Source: Actinomyces massiliensis 4401292
Lineage (GTDB): Bacteria > Actinomycetota > Actinomycetes > Actinomycetales > Actinomycetaceae
DNA: 64,000 bases
Reading direction: 5' to 3'
Assembly (NCBI RefSeq): GCF_000269805.1
Contig: NZ_JH711481.1
Coordinates: forward strand, 206,194-270,193
The position numbers were made by a program, and so were the translations under genes. The notes under the pieces were generated by a model. That model saw only the letters and a program-made list of their open reading frames with translations. It had not been told where the DNA came from and did not search any database. Shown here piece by piece: positions 26,048 to 33,446 of this stretch; position 1 is the stretch's first letter; every line of letters begins with the position of its first letter.

Positions 26048-26234
26048 GACCGATCTCGACACGGAGAGCGACCGATCTCGAGCCGGAGTACGACCGATCT
26101 CGAGCCGGAGTACGACCGATCTCGACGCGAGTTTCGACCGATCTCGGCGCGGAAGCGGACCGATCTCGACGCGGAACTCGACCGATCTCGACGCGGAAGC
26201 GGACCGATCTCGGCGCGGAACTCGACCGATCTCG
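26048..26234 (-). repeat. 22-bp tandem repeat array, 9 units (reverse)
   Basis: Units begin at 26048, 26070, 26092, 26114, 26136, 26158, 26180, 26202 and 26224, without any deviation from 22 bp. The last unit ends 26 bp before the start of the Nudix gene, so the array occupies its promoter region. Confidence 0.96.
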
Positions 26235-26259
26235 GCGTTTGTTGCTCTAGGCTCGATCT

Positions 26260-26754
26260 ATGGCGACTCCCGAGTTCATCGTGGCCCTGCGCAAGAAGAT
26301 CGGCCACGACCTCCTCTGGCTGCCGGGCGTGAGCCTCGTGGTCGTCGATGACGATGGGCGGCTCCTGCTGGGGCGGCGCTCCGACAACGGGCAGTGGGCC
26401 GTGATCTCCGGCATTCCCGAGCCCGGAGAGCAGCCCGCGGCCGCGGCCGTGCGCGAGTGCGCCGAGGAGACCGGCGTGGACGCCGAGGTTCTGGCCGTCG
26501 CCGGCGTGGGGGCAGATAAGCCCTTCGCCTTCCCCAACGGGGACAACTGCGCCTTCATGGACATCACCTTCGTGGGGCGGCCACGACCCGGCGCCGCGGC
26601 CCATGCCCACGCGGCCGACGAGGAGTCCACGCAGGTGGGCTGGTTCCACCCTGATTCCCTGCCCGAGCCCCTGGCGGCCTCCTCCCCCGCTCGCATCCAG
26701 GCGGCTCTGGCGTGGCTGGCCGATCCGACCTCGGGAGCCCGGTTCCAGCTCTGA
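26260..26754 (+). CDS. Nudix hydrolase
   Basis: 164 aa. The Nudix box is complete, from GIPEPGEQP to RECAEETGVDAE (about 47-69), fitting GX5EX7REUXEEXGU, so it should hydrolyse a nucleoside diphosphate linked to another moiety with Mg2+. The substrate is not predictable. ATG at 26260 has no ribosome-binding site, but TAGGCT lies ~10 bp upstream, consistent with a leaderless mRNA. The nine-unit repeat array lies directly upstream. Confidence 0.92.
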   Translation: MATPEFIVALRKKIGHDLLWLPGVSLVVVDDDGRLLLGRRSDNGQWAVISGIPEPGEQPAAAAVRECAEETGVDAEVLAVAGVGADKPFAFPNGDNCAFMDITFVGRPRPGAAAHAHAADEESTQVGWFHPDSLPEPLAASSPARIQAALAWLADPTSGARFQL

Positions 26755-26757
26755 TTC

Positions 26758-27336
26758 CTATTCCTGAGACGTTCGCGGAACTCGAATCCCGACACGCTCC
26801 ATATTGTCAGCCTGCTCGCCATTCGGATCGAGAGGCTTGGCGGCGGTGAAGATCACTCGCACGTTCTCCGGAGTGGTGACCTCGACCTCGAGGGAGTTCC
26901 AAAGAGTGCTGCGGGGCCCGCGCACGCACCCCGGAATCAGACGGTCACAGGTCTCCGCGATCGTCTCGATCTGACTGAGCACACAGGAGAAACTGACTGC
27001 AACCCTAGGAATCCCTGCAATTTCAGGAGTCGAACTCGCGGCGGAAGCCGCAGGAGCAGCATTCCCGTCAGCCGGAACCGACTCGTCGCCCGCCGGAACC
27101 AGCAACACGTCCTGAAACGCCCAGCGACGCAGATGCACGAGCTTCCCCGGAATATCGAACAGCGTGAAGAATCCGAAGCCCTCGGCCCAGAATTCCGCCG
27201 ACCCCTCCAAATCCCGCGTCGGAACAGTGACGAACATCGGCATGCCGTAAATACCGCGGAAAGGCTCGGGAGGTCGAGCATCCTCGGCGGGCGCGGGGAC
27301 CGGACTCATCTCAAAGGCATTGAATAAATCGCTCAT
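26758..27336 (-). CDS. VOC-superfamily (glyoxalase/bleomycin-resistance-like) protein
   Basis: 192 aa. The two-module vicinal-oxygen-chelate pattern is visible (MPMFVTVPTRDLEGSAEFWA, the following GFGFFTLFD, then WAFQDVLLVPAG; LWNSLEVEVTTPENVRVIFTAA). An Ala/Pro-rich insertion separates the halves. It is probably a small-molecule binding or resistance protein; metal ligands are not clear. It ends 4 bp from the converging Nudix gene and is divergent from feoA. Confidence 0.78.
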   Translation of the reverse strand: MSDLFNAFEMSPVPAPAEDARPPEPFRGIYGMPMFVTVPTRDLEGSAEFWAEGFGFFTLFDIPGKLVHLRRWAFQDVLLVPAGDESVPADGNAAPAASAASSTPEIAGIPRVAVSFSCVLSQIETIAETCDRLIPGCVRGPRSTLWNSLEVEVTTPENVRVIFTAAKPLDPNGEQADNMERVGIRVPRTSQE

Positions 27337-27394
27337 GGGAGCACCCTCGGACCTGACGCAGCGTGAGGGTCAAGGCACCCCCAAGGCGATCCCA

Positions 27395-27413
27395 TAAGGT
27401 AAGGCGTTCCTAA
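27395..27413 (+). promoter_or_regulatory. DtxR/IdeR-type iron box 1 upstream of feoA
   Basis: TAAGGTAAGGCGTTCCTAA matches 14 of 19 positions of the DtxR/IdeR consensus TTAGGTTAGSCTAACCTAA. It lies ~100 bp upstream of feoA and ~60 bp from the divergent VOC gene. Confidence 0.7.
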
Positions 27414-27436
27414 TGTCTACGTTTCGACATTGTCAA

Positions 27437-27455
27437 GTAGGAGCGTCTAACCTAA
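27437..27455 (+). promoter_or_regulatory. DtxR/IdeR-type iron box 2 upstream of feoA
   Basis: Second site with a perfect right half (CTAACCTAA) and a weaker left half; 14 of 19 consensus positions match. Two boxes in tandem support iron-dependent repression of feoAB. Confidence 0.65.
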
Positions 27456-27511
27456 AACACCGATAGGCGGGGCTTCCCGCGCGACGTCACCCGAGGAAAC
27501 CGAGGAACACA

Positions 27512-27841
27512 GTGACTGCTCCAGCGACCGCCACGACCTCACCCCAGACCGAGCGGGTCTCCACCGACGCACCGCCCCATAAAGCCTCTTCGCCGTCAGA
27601 CCCACCGACGCTGGCATCGCTGCGCCCGGGCCAGAAGGCGCGCATTGTCGCCGTCGACGCCGAGCGGGGGACGCAACTGGCGCAGCGCCTGACGGATCTG
27701 GGCTTCATCCCGGGCCGCACCGTCGAGGTCCTGCGCCGCGCACCCCTGGGCGACCCGCTCCTCTTCAAGGTGGCCGACTACGAGATCAGCATGCGCAAGG
27801 CGGATGTGCGCATCGTCACGATCGAGGAGATCGAACGGTGA
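27512..27841 (+). CDS. feoA: Ferrous iron transport protein FeoA
   Basis: 109-aa SH3-like cytoplasmic partner of FeoB. The FeoA core (LASLRPGQKARIVAVDAERG, then LTDLGFIPGRTVEVLRRAP, then YEISMRKADVRIV) follows a disordered ~35-residue Pro/Ser/Thr-rich N-terminus. GTG at 27512 follows GAGGAACA. It overlaps feoB by 4 bp. DtxR-like boxes are upstream. Confidence 0.95.
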   Translation: MTAPATATTSPQTERVSTDAPPHKASSPSDPPTLASLRPGQKARIVAVDAERGTQLAQRLTDLGFIPGRTVEVLRRAPLGDPLLFKVADYEISMRKADVRIVTIEEIER

Positions 27842-30051
27842 GCGACCACGAATCCCTGCCCTTGACGGACGTCACTTCGAAGGCCGGCATCGCGACCTCG
27901 GTCCGCGAGCGCACGGCCGACCACGGCTCCGAGCACTCGCCGGGATGCCCCTGCGCCTCCCACTCCTCAAGCGACTCCGGCCCCTCGTGCCACTGCGGCT
28001 CCGCCTCCGGCGAGGTCGACGCCTCCGCACCCCGGGCCGCCCTTGCCGGCGCCCCCAACGCCGGCAAGACCTCCATCTACAACGCCCTGACCGGCCTGCG
28101 CGCCAAGACCGGCAACTACCCCGGGGTCACGGTCTCGCGCTCCATCGGCACCTGCAGGCTTCCCGAGGGCAGCGCCACGGCGAGCGTGACCATCGAGGAC
28201 CTGCCCGGCGCCTACTCCCTGGACCCGATCAGCCCCGACGAGCAGATCGTGCGCGAGGTCCTGGACGGCCACCACGCCTCCGTCAAGGCGCCGGACGCCC
28301 TCATCGTCGTCCTGGACTCCACGACACTGCGCCGGGGCATGGCCTTCCTGGCCAAGGCGCTCCAGCTGGGCCTGCCCACCTGCCTGGTCATCACCATGAC
28401 CGACGAGCTCACCAAGCGCGCAGGCCATCTCGACGTCGAGGCCCTGGGACGCGCCCTGGGCGTCCCGGCGATACGCGTCCTGGGCCACCGCGGCATCGGC
28501 ATCCCCGAACTGCGCGAGCGCCTGGCCGATACCAGCGCCTGGCCGACCTCCCCCATCGCCCCGCCCACCGATCCGGCCGAGTTCGCCTCCTGGGCGGACT
28601 CGATCCTGGAGGCGGCGGATTTCCAGCCGCCCCACGAGGACCGCACCACGGCCGCCATCGACCGGGTGCTGCTGCACCCGGTGGCGGGGACCATCATCTT
28701 CTTCGCCATCATGTACTTCTTCTTCCAGGCGATCTTCTCCTGGGCGGAGCCCCTGAAGGACGGCATCGAGAGCGGTTTCACCGCGCTGGGGGAGATCGTC
28801 CATCATCTGCTGGACGACTCCCATCCGCTCCTGGCGGGCCTGCTGGGGGACGGCCTCATCGGCGGTGTGGGCTCCGTGCTCACCTTCATCCCCCAGATCA
28901 TCATCATGTTCCTCGTCATCGCCTTCCTGGAGGGCGTGGGGTACATGTCGCGCGCGGCCTTCCTCATGGACCGGATCATGAGCCGGGCAGGCCTGGAGGG
29001 CCGCGCCTTCGTGGCCCTCCTATCCTCCTTCGCCTGCGCCATCCCGGGCATCATGGCCACCCGCACCCTGCCCAGCGCCAAGGACCGCGTCGCCACGATG
29101 CTCGCCGCACCGCTGATGACCTGCTCGGCCCGCCTGCCCGTCTACGTCATCATGATCTCCCTGCTCGTGGACGAAGACGCCAGGATCGGCCCCTTCGGCG
29201 CCCGGGGCACCATCATGTTCGCCCTCTACTTCCTGGGCGCGGTCTCGGCGATGGTCGCGGCCTGGGTGGTCAAGCGCCTGACCGACCGCGGCGGCGTCCT
29301 CCTGCCCTTCTACATGGAGATGCCGCCCTATCGCCTGCCCCGGCCCAAGACCGTGGGCGTCATGGTGTGGGACGCCTGCAAGGGCTTCGCCAAGAAGGCG
29401 GGCACGATCATCACGGCCACCACCATCATCCTGTGGGCCCTGCTGAACGTGCCCATGCGCTCCGACGCCCAGTTCGACGCCTACTGCACCGCGAGCACCG
29501 AGTGCGCCGCCATCTCCGCGGCCGCGGACGACCCGTCGTCGTCGACCGTGAAGAACGACGACGGCGAGACGGTCACGGACAGCGAGGAGATCGACAAGCT
29601 CCTGGAGGCCCAGAAGACCTCCTACACCATGGACAACTCGTGGGCGGCCTCCATCGGCAAGGCGGTGGAGCCGGTCTTCGAGCCGCTGGGCTACGACTGG
29701 CGCATCAATGTGGCGATCCTGTCCTCCCTGGCGGCGCGGGAGACCTTCGTGGCGACCCTCGGGCAGATCGCCGCGGCCGAGGACCCCGAGGAGCCGACCT
29801 CCCACCTGCAGACCATGACCTTCCGGGAGGACACGGTGACGAACCAGGCCGGGGATCTGCTGTTCAACCCGGCGACGGTCGCCTCCATCCTCGTGTTCTT
29901 CGTCTACGCCCTGCAGTGCATGGCGACGGCCGGGGCCATGCGGCGGGAGACCGGCACCTGGAAGTGGCCGGCGATCGCCTACGGCTACATGCTCGCGACC
30001 GCCTGGGTGATGGCGGCGCTCACGCGCGTCGTCATCTCCATGCTCGTGTGA
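27838..30051 (+). CDS. feoB: Ferrous iron transporter FeoB
   Basis: 737-aa inner-membrane Fe(II) transporter with an N-terminal G domain: G1 GAPNAGKTS (71-79), G3 DLPGAYS. At the G4 position, where NxxD is expected, it reads TMTD. Two gate regions and about 10 membrane helices follow (LLSSFACAIPGIMATRTL contains the conserved Cys-Pro). The ~60-residue N-terminus before the G domain is rich in His and Cys (C37, C39, H42, C51, H52, C53). It overlaps feoA by 4 bp and is followed 7 bp later by an Nfu protein. Confidence 0.96.
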   Translation: MSDHESLPLTDVTSKAGIATSVRERTADHGSEHSPGCPCASHSSSDSGPSCHCGSASGEVDASAPRAALAGAPNAGKTSIYNALTGLRAKTGNYPGVTVSRSIGTCRLPEGSATASVTIEDLPGAYSLDPISPDEQIVREVLDGHHASVKAPDALIVVLDSTTLRRGMAFLAKALQLGLPTCLVITMTDELTKRAGHLDVEALGRALGVPAIRVLGHRGIGIPELRERLADTSAWPTSPIAPPTDPAEFASWADSILEAADFQPPHEDRTTAAIDRVLLHPVAGTIIFFAIMYFFFQAIFSWAEPLKDGIESGFTALGEIVHHLLDDSHPLLAGLLGDGLIGGVGSVLTFIPQIIIMFLVIAFLEGVGYMSRAAFLMDRIMSRAGLEGRAFVALLSSFACAIPGIMATRTLPSAKDRVATMLAAPLMTCSARLPVYVIMISLLVDEDARIGPFGARGTIMFALYFLGAVSAMVAAWVVKRLTDRGGVLLPFYMEMPPYRLPRPKTVGVMVWDACKGFAKKAGTIITATTIILWALLNVPMRSDAQFDAYCTASTECAAISAAADDPSSSTVKNDDGETVTDSEEIDKLLEAQKTSYTMDNSWAASIGKAVEPVFEPLGYDWRINVAILSSLAARETFVATLGQIAAAEDPEEPTSHLQTMTFREDTVTNQAGDLLFNPATVASILVFFVYALQCMATAGAMRRETGTWKWPAIAYGYMLATAWVMAALTRVVISMLV

Positions 30052-30058
30052 GGCCGCC

Positions 30059-30595
30059 GTGCCCGTCGTCCCCACGCACCCGCTGACCACGCCGGATCCC
30101 GATGTGCTGCGGTGGGTGGTTCCCGATGGCCTGCTGCCCTTCACCGGCGGAGTGGCCCATGCTCCGTCACTGCTCCAGGCGCTGCTCGATGACGGCACCC
30201 TGAGCGCCGTCCAGGTGGAGGACGGGGCGGTGCTGACGCTGCTGGGCGAGGGGCGCACCTGGGGCCGGGAGGGCTCCCGGGTGCGCACCGCCCTCGTGGA
30301 CGCGCTGGGGGCGCCCTCCTCCTGGCGAGGCGCAGCCGGTGCGCATGACATCGGCCCCGATGAGGTCCTGGAGGCCGCGGCCAGGCAGATCGCCGAGGGG
30401 CCGGTGGGCGAGTTCGCGCGCCGCCACGGGGGCGCGCTGGTGGTGCGCAAGGTGCACGACGGCGTCGTCGAGGTGGGCCTGGAGGGGGCCTGCGACGACT
30501 GCCCGGCCGCCGTCATCACCATGCACGCGCGCTTCGAGCACCTCCTGCGCCGCCGCTGCCCCTGGCTGGCGGAGGTCCGCCGCGCCGAGGAGTGA
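30059..30595 (+). CDS. NifU C-terminal domain (Nfu-type) protein downstream of feoB
   Basis: 178 aa. The C-terminal ~75 residues are a NifU/Nfu domain with the Fe-S ligands in GACDDCPAAV (CxxC) and a second conserved region HARFEHLLRRRCPWL. The N-terminal ~100 residues are not recognised. Nfu proteins carry or deliver Fe-S clusters. GTG at 30059, 7 bp after feoB, makes it the third gene of the iron operon, possibly a functional substitute for FeoC. Confidence 0.85.
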   Translation: MPVVPTHPLTTPDPDVLRWVVPDGLLPFTGGVAHAPSLLQALLDDGTLSAVQVEDGAVLTLLGEGRTWGREGSRVRTALVDALGAPSSWRGAAGAHDIGPDEVLEAAARQIAEGPVGEFARRHGGALVVRKVHDGVVEVGLEGACDDCPAAVITMHARFEHLLRRRCPWLAEVRRAEE

Positions 30596-30648
30596 CGCGA
30601 CGCAACGAGGGGATTTCCCGCGCCCCCTGCGCCGCCGCCCCGCGCCGG

Positions 30649-30721
30649 CGTCGAGGTCGACTTTTTCGAATGAGATCGACGGTGGCACCGTCGATCTCAT
30701 TCGAAAAAGTCGACCTCGACG
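30649..30721. terminator. 73-bp perfect palindrome between convergent genes (P1)
   Basis: 36-bp arms (30649-30684 and 30686-30721) around one base. The inner part reads ATCGACGGTG-G-CACCGTCGAT. It lies between the stops of the Nfu gene (30595) and the minus-strand isochorismatase gene (30735), so a bidirectional terminator is the simplest role. A related palindrome with compensating changes lies at 40358-40424. Confidence 0.8.
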
Positions 30722-30734
30722 GGGGTAGGAGGGC

Positions 30735-31367
30735 CTAGAGCCTGCCGGCCATGGCCGAGGACACGAGGTTGCCGCCCGGCAGCGGCCCGCCCCGCGCAAG
30801 CGCCCGGCACCACTGATCAGTCGTGGCCACCGACGCCCAGTTAGAGTGCAGAAGAGTCATGAGCATCGCATGGATCGCCTCGGCGTCCGCCGCGCCGGCC
30901 TGGTTCCGCAGATCAATGGCCCCGGTGGCGTCGGAGAGGACCTCGGTGGCCAGGCCGAGCGTCTCGGCCTGCGCGGCGGAAGCCAGGATGCAGTTATTCG
31001 CCATGAACCCCACAAGGGTCACGGTGGTGATGCGCTGCTCCTGCAGCCATGGGCCGAGGCCAGTTCCGGCGTAGATGGAGCCGTAGTGCTTGATGACACT
31101 CTTCCAATCAGGAGAGTGACGCCGCTCGATGCGCGGGTCGAGCCGGAAGCCGCTGCGGTCCGGATCGAAGACGGTCCCGCCGGGCTTTCCGGAGTGCTGC
31201 ACGCAGACGACAGGAACTCCCGACTCCTCCGCCGCATCGAGAGCCCGCTCGATGCTGTCAAGACAGGCATCGGGATGCGGATGACGAATACGAAGCGGGC
31301 CGCGAGCATACTCGCGTTGGACGTCGACGAGCACGAGTGCTCGGCGCGGAGCGGCAGGACAGTTCAT
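30735..31367 (-). CDS. Isochorismatase-like cysteine hydrolase
   Basis: 210 aa. Residues fitting the Asp-Lys-Cys triad are Asp15 in LVLVDVQ, a Lys in WKSVIKHY (89-94) and Cys126 in FMANNCILASA, preceded by the VTLVG turn. It is probably an amidase/nicotinamidase-type enzyme, substrate unknown. ATG at 31367 has AGGAGG at a good distance; an upstream in-frame start lacks one. It is divergent from a GlxA-type regulator that also carries an isochorismatase-neighbour-type DJ-1 domain, a common pairing. Confidence 0.87.
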   Translation of the reverse strand: MNCPAAPRRALVLVDVQREYARGPLRIRHPHPDACLDSIERALDAAEESGVPVVCVQHSGKPGGTVFDPDRSGFRLDPRIERRHSPDWKSVIKHYGSIYAGTGLGPWLQEQRITTVTLVGFMANNCILASAAQAETLGLATEVLSDATGAIDLRNQAGAADAEAIHAMLMTLLHSNWASVATTDQWCRALARGGPLPGGNLVSSAMAGRL

Positions 31368-31485
31368 AGGGGCCTCCTGACGGGGAAGATCCTTCGGTAT
31401 ACGAGCCAAGAAACGTCGCGATGCCAGGATGCTCGACGCTCGCCGGCCGCCACCAGTGGCACAAATGCTGTTCTACGATGGTTTC

Positions 31486-32550
31486 ATGCCAGCATCGGAT
31501 CCGAGACGGAACATGCGTCTGCACATCGCCGTCTACGCCTTCGACGGCGTCACCATGTTCCACCTGTCGATCCCCCAGGCGGTCTTCGGCTCCGTCGCAC
31601 GCCTGGGTCTGGCCGACTGGGAGGTCGGCCTGTTCACGACACGCCCCGCACCCGGGCGGGAGTCGCCGGAGTCCGGGATCGACTCGCCCGCCTCGATCCG
31701 GACGGCCGAGGGCTATCTCCTCGACGGCCTGAGCGGCCCGGGCCTGGCGGAGACGGCCGACGTCGTCGTCGTGCCCGCCTGGTTCGCCGACGGACGGCAG
31801 GCCGGTGCTGAGCTGTGCTCGCTCCTGGAATCGGCTCATCGGCGCGGCACCGCCGTCGTCGGCCTGTGCCTAGGGGCGATTCCGCTGGCCGAGGCCGGGC
31901 TGCTCGAAGGGCGCCGGGCCACGACCCACTGGCGGGCCTTCGAGCCCTTGGCGCACGAGCACCCGGAGATCGACCTGGACGACTCAGTGCTGTACGTCGA
32001 CCACGGCGACGTCCTGACCTCCGCCGGAGCGGCCTCCGGGCTCGACGCGTGCCTCCACCTGGTGCGCTCTCGCCTGGGAGCCGATGCCGCCAACACGGTG
32101 GCGCGCCATCTCGTCGTCGCACCGCACCGGGAGGGCGGACAGGCGCAGTACATCGAACGACCGGTGCCGCAGCACCCCCGGGCAGACCCCGTGGGCCAGG
32201 CCATGGCCTGGGCGCTTGAGCATCTGGCCGAGCCCCTGCCGGTGGACAGGCTGGCAGGAGCCGCGCAGATGAGCGTCCGCTCCTTCATCCGCGCCTTTCG
32301 GAGCGCAACCGGCGACACGCCCGCCGCCTGGGTGAGGTCCCAGCGCGTGGGGCAGGCGCAGCGCCTCCTGGAGAGCACCGACCTGACGGTCGAGCAGGTG
32401 GCCTCGGCGTGCGGCTTCGGCAGCGCCGTCACGATGCGTCAGGTCTTCTCCACAACCGTGCGAGCCGCCCCATCCGCCTATCGACGCCGGTTCCGCACCC
32501 GGGACGGCACAGCACCCCGCCTCGAGAACCGGCCAACAGCCCCTCGATAG
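31486..32550 (+). CDS. GlxA-family transcriptional regulator (DJ-1/PfpI + AraC HTH)
   Basis: 354 aa. The N-terminal ~190 residues are a DJ-1/PfpI (GATase1-like) ligand domain with the nucleophile-elbow pattern VGLCLGAIPLAEAG. The C-terminal ~100 residues hold two AraC helix-turn-helices (PVDRLAGAAQMSVRSFIRAF and TVEQVASACGFGSAVTMRQVF). ATG at 31486 is preceded by TACGAT, consistent with a leaderless start; ATG 31513 is possible. It likely activates the divergent isochorismatase-like gene. Confidence 0.9.
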   Translation: MPASDPRRNMRLHIAVYAFDGVTMFHLSIPQAVFGSVARLGLADWEVGLFTTRPAPGRESPESGIDSPASIRTAEGYLLDGLSGPGLAETADVVVVPAWFADGRQAGAELCSLLESAHRRGTAVVGLCLGAIPLAEAGLLEGRRATTHWRAFEPLAHEHPEIDLDDSVLYVDHGDVLTSAGAASGLDACLHLVRSRLGADAANTVARHLVVAPHREGGQAQYIERPVPQHPRADPVGQAMAWALEHLAEPLPVDRLAGAAQMSVRSFIRAFRSATGDTPAAWVRSQRVGQAQRLLESTDLTVEQVASACGFGSAVTMRQVFSTTVRAAPSAYRRRFRTRDGTAPRLENRPTAPR

Positions 32551-32683
32551 CTCCTCGACAGCCTAGGCCCTGAATGATCGGCTCCGAGGCGGCGGGTGGA
32601 CCCAGCAGGCCCGGCATACCCCAGCGTCAACGGCGGTTGGCGATGACGCCGTACAGGAGATGTCCCGTCAGTAGTCGCGACGC

Positions 32684-32923
32684 ATGAGCGACGACATCCT
32701 GATCTTCGATCCTGCGGCCGTCAGCGACGCCGACTTCCCGGCCTGGTGGGAGGAGCAGTCAGAATGGTCGGAGGACCACTCCTACTCCGACCCGGCCGTG
32801 ACCACCTCCGAGCTCCGGGCCTTCTACGCAGATATGTGCCGCCAGTTCCCGGACATGGATGCACTGACCGCCGAGGAACTCGATGCCGGCCCCGGCCTGG
32901 ATGTGGTGTGTCAGGACATCTGA
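32684..32923 (+). pseudogene. Truncated hypothetical gene ending in an insertion junction
   Basis: 79 residues beginning MSDDILIFDPAAVSDADFP, acidic, with WWEEQSEWSEDHSYSDPAVT. The stop codon lies inside GTGTCAGGACATCTGAGACA (32908-32927), a sequence that recurs at 25491, so the last residues (VCQDI) come from foreign DNA and the natural 3' end is missing. I recall longer homologues with this N-terminus in Actinomyces; no function is known. Confidence 0.65.
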
Positions 32924-32994
32924 GACAGTGCTTGGTGGGTGGTGAGTTGGTTGTGTGGGGTGTGGTGTGCCTAGTGGACGTGGTTGTCGTCGGT

Positions 32995-33208
32995 GTTGCA
33001 CATGGGAGATTGGGCCCTCTGCGGGGCGAGGATTAGTTTTTGTTGGAATGACAGTCTTTTCCGGCGAGGGTCGTGTGTGGTGATTGGGCTCCCATGTGCG
33101 GTCAGGGGGGTCCACGCACATGGGAGCAGGATCGTGGTTATTGCTGGCGTTGCTGTTCCGCATGATTCCGCGGTTCCCACCGACGCCGAGTGCACGCGAG
33201 TGTGCAAC
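32995..33208 (+). repeat. Structured repeat element 'S', copy C
   Basis: 214 bp, GTTGCACATGGGAG at the left end and TGTGCAAC at the right. The central hairpin is GCTCCCATGTGCG (33088-33100) / CGCACATGGGAGC (33115-33127) with a G-rich loop. TTTTTGTTGGAATGAC occurs at about 33038, and TTCCGCATGATTCCGCGGTT near the right end (shared with copies B and D). Similarity to copy B extends beyond both ends. The gap 32924-33446 holds only this element, a G/T-rich lead-in and a 22-bp array. Confidence 0.92.
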
Positions 33209-33324
33209 ACCCAGCCCCCCCCGGCACACGCAGGCACTGACAAAGCCGCCCCGCAGCGGTGAGGGCCGACCCGTGCGATCTTCAGCCCCGAGACATCGCA
33301 CCCCGCACCGGAGTGACGGAGTGC

Positions 33325-33401
33325 GACCGATCTCGACGCGGGGTACGACCGATCTCGGCACGGAGTGCGACCGATCTCGACGCGGAGTACGACCGATCTC
33401 G
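33325..33401 (-). repeat. 22-bp tandem repeat array, 4 units (reverse)
   Basis: Units at 33325, 33347, 33369 and 33391, between element S copy C and the 3' end of the ABC permease gene. They are followed by short GGCA/GGTCA microrepeats at 33417-33460. Confidence 0.93.
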
Positions 33402-33446
33402 GCGAAAGGGGCGCAGGGTCAGGCGGGCGGGCAGGCAGGCAGGCGG

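Noticed and set aside
20985-26234. CRISPR array
   Set aside because: The 22-bp repeats are directly tandem with only a few variable bases between cores; there are no unique 30-bp spacers and no cas genes.
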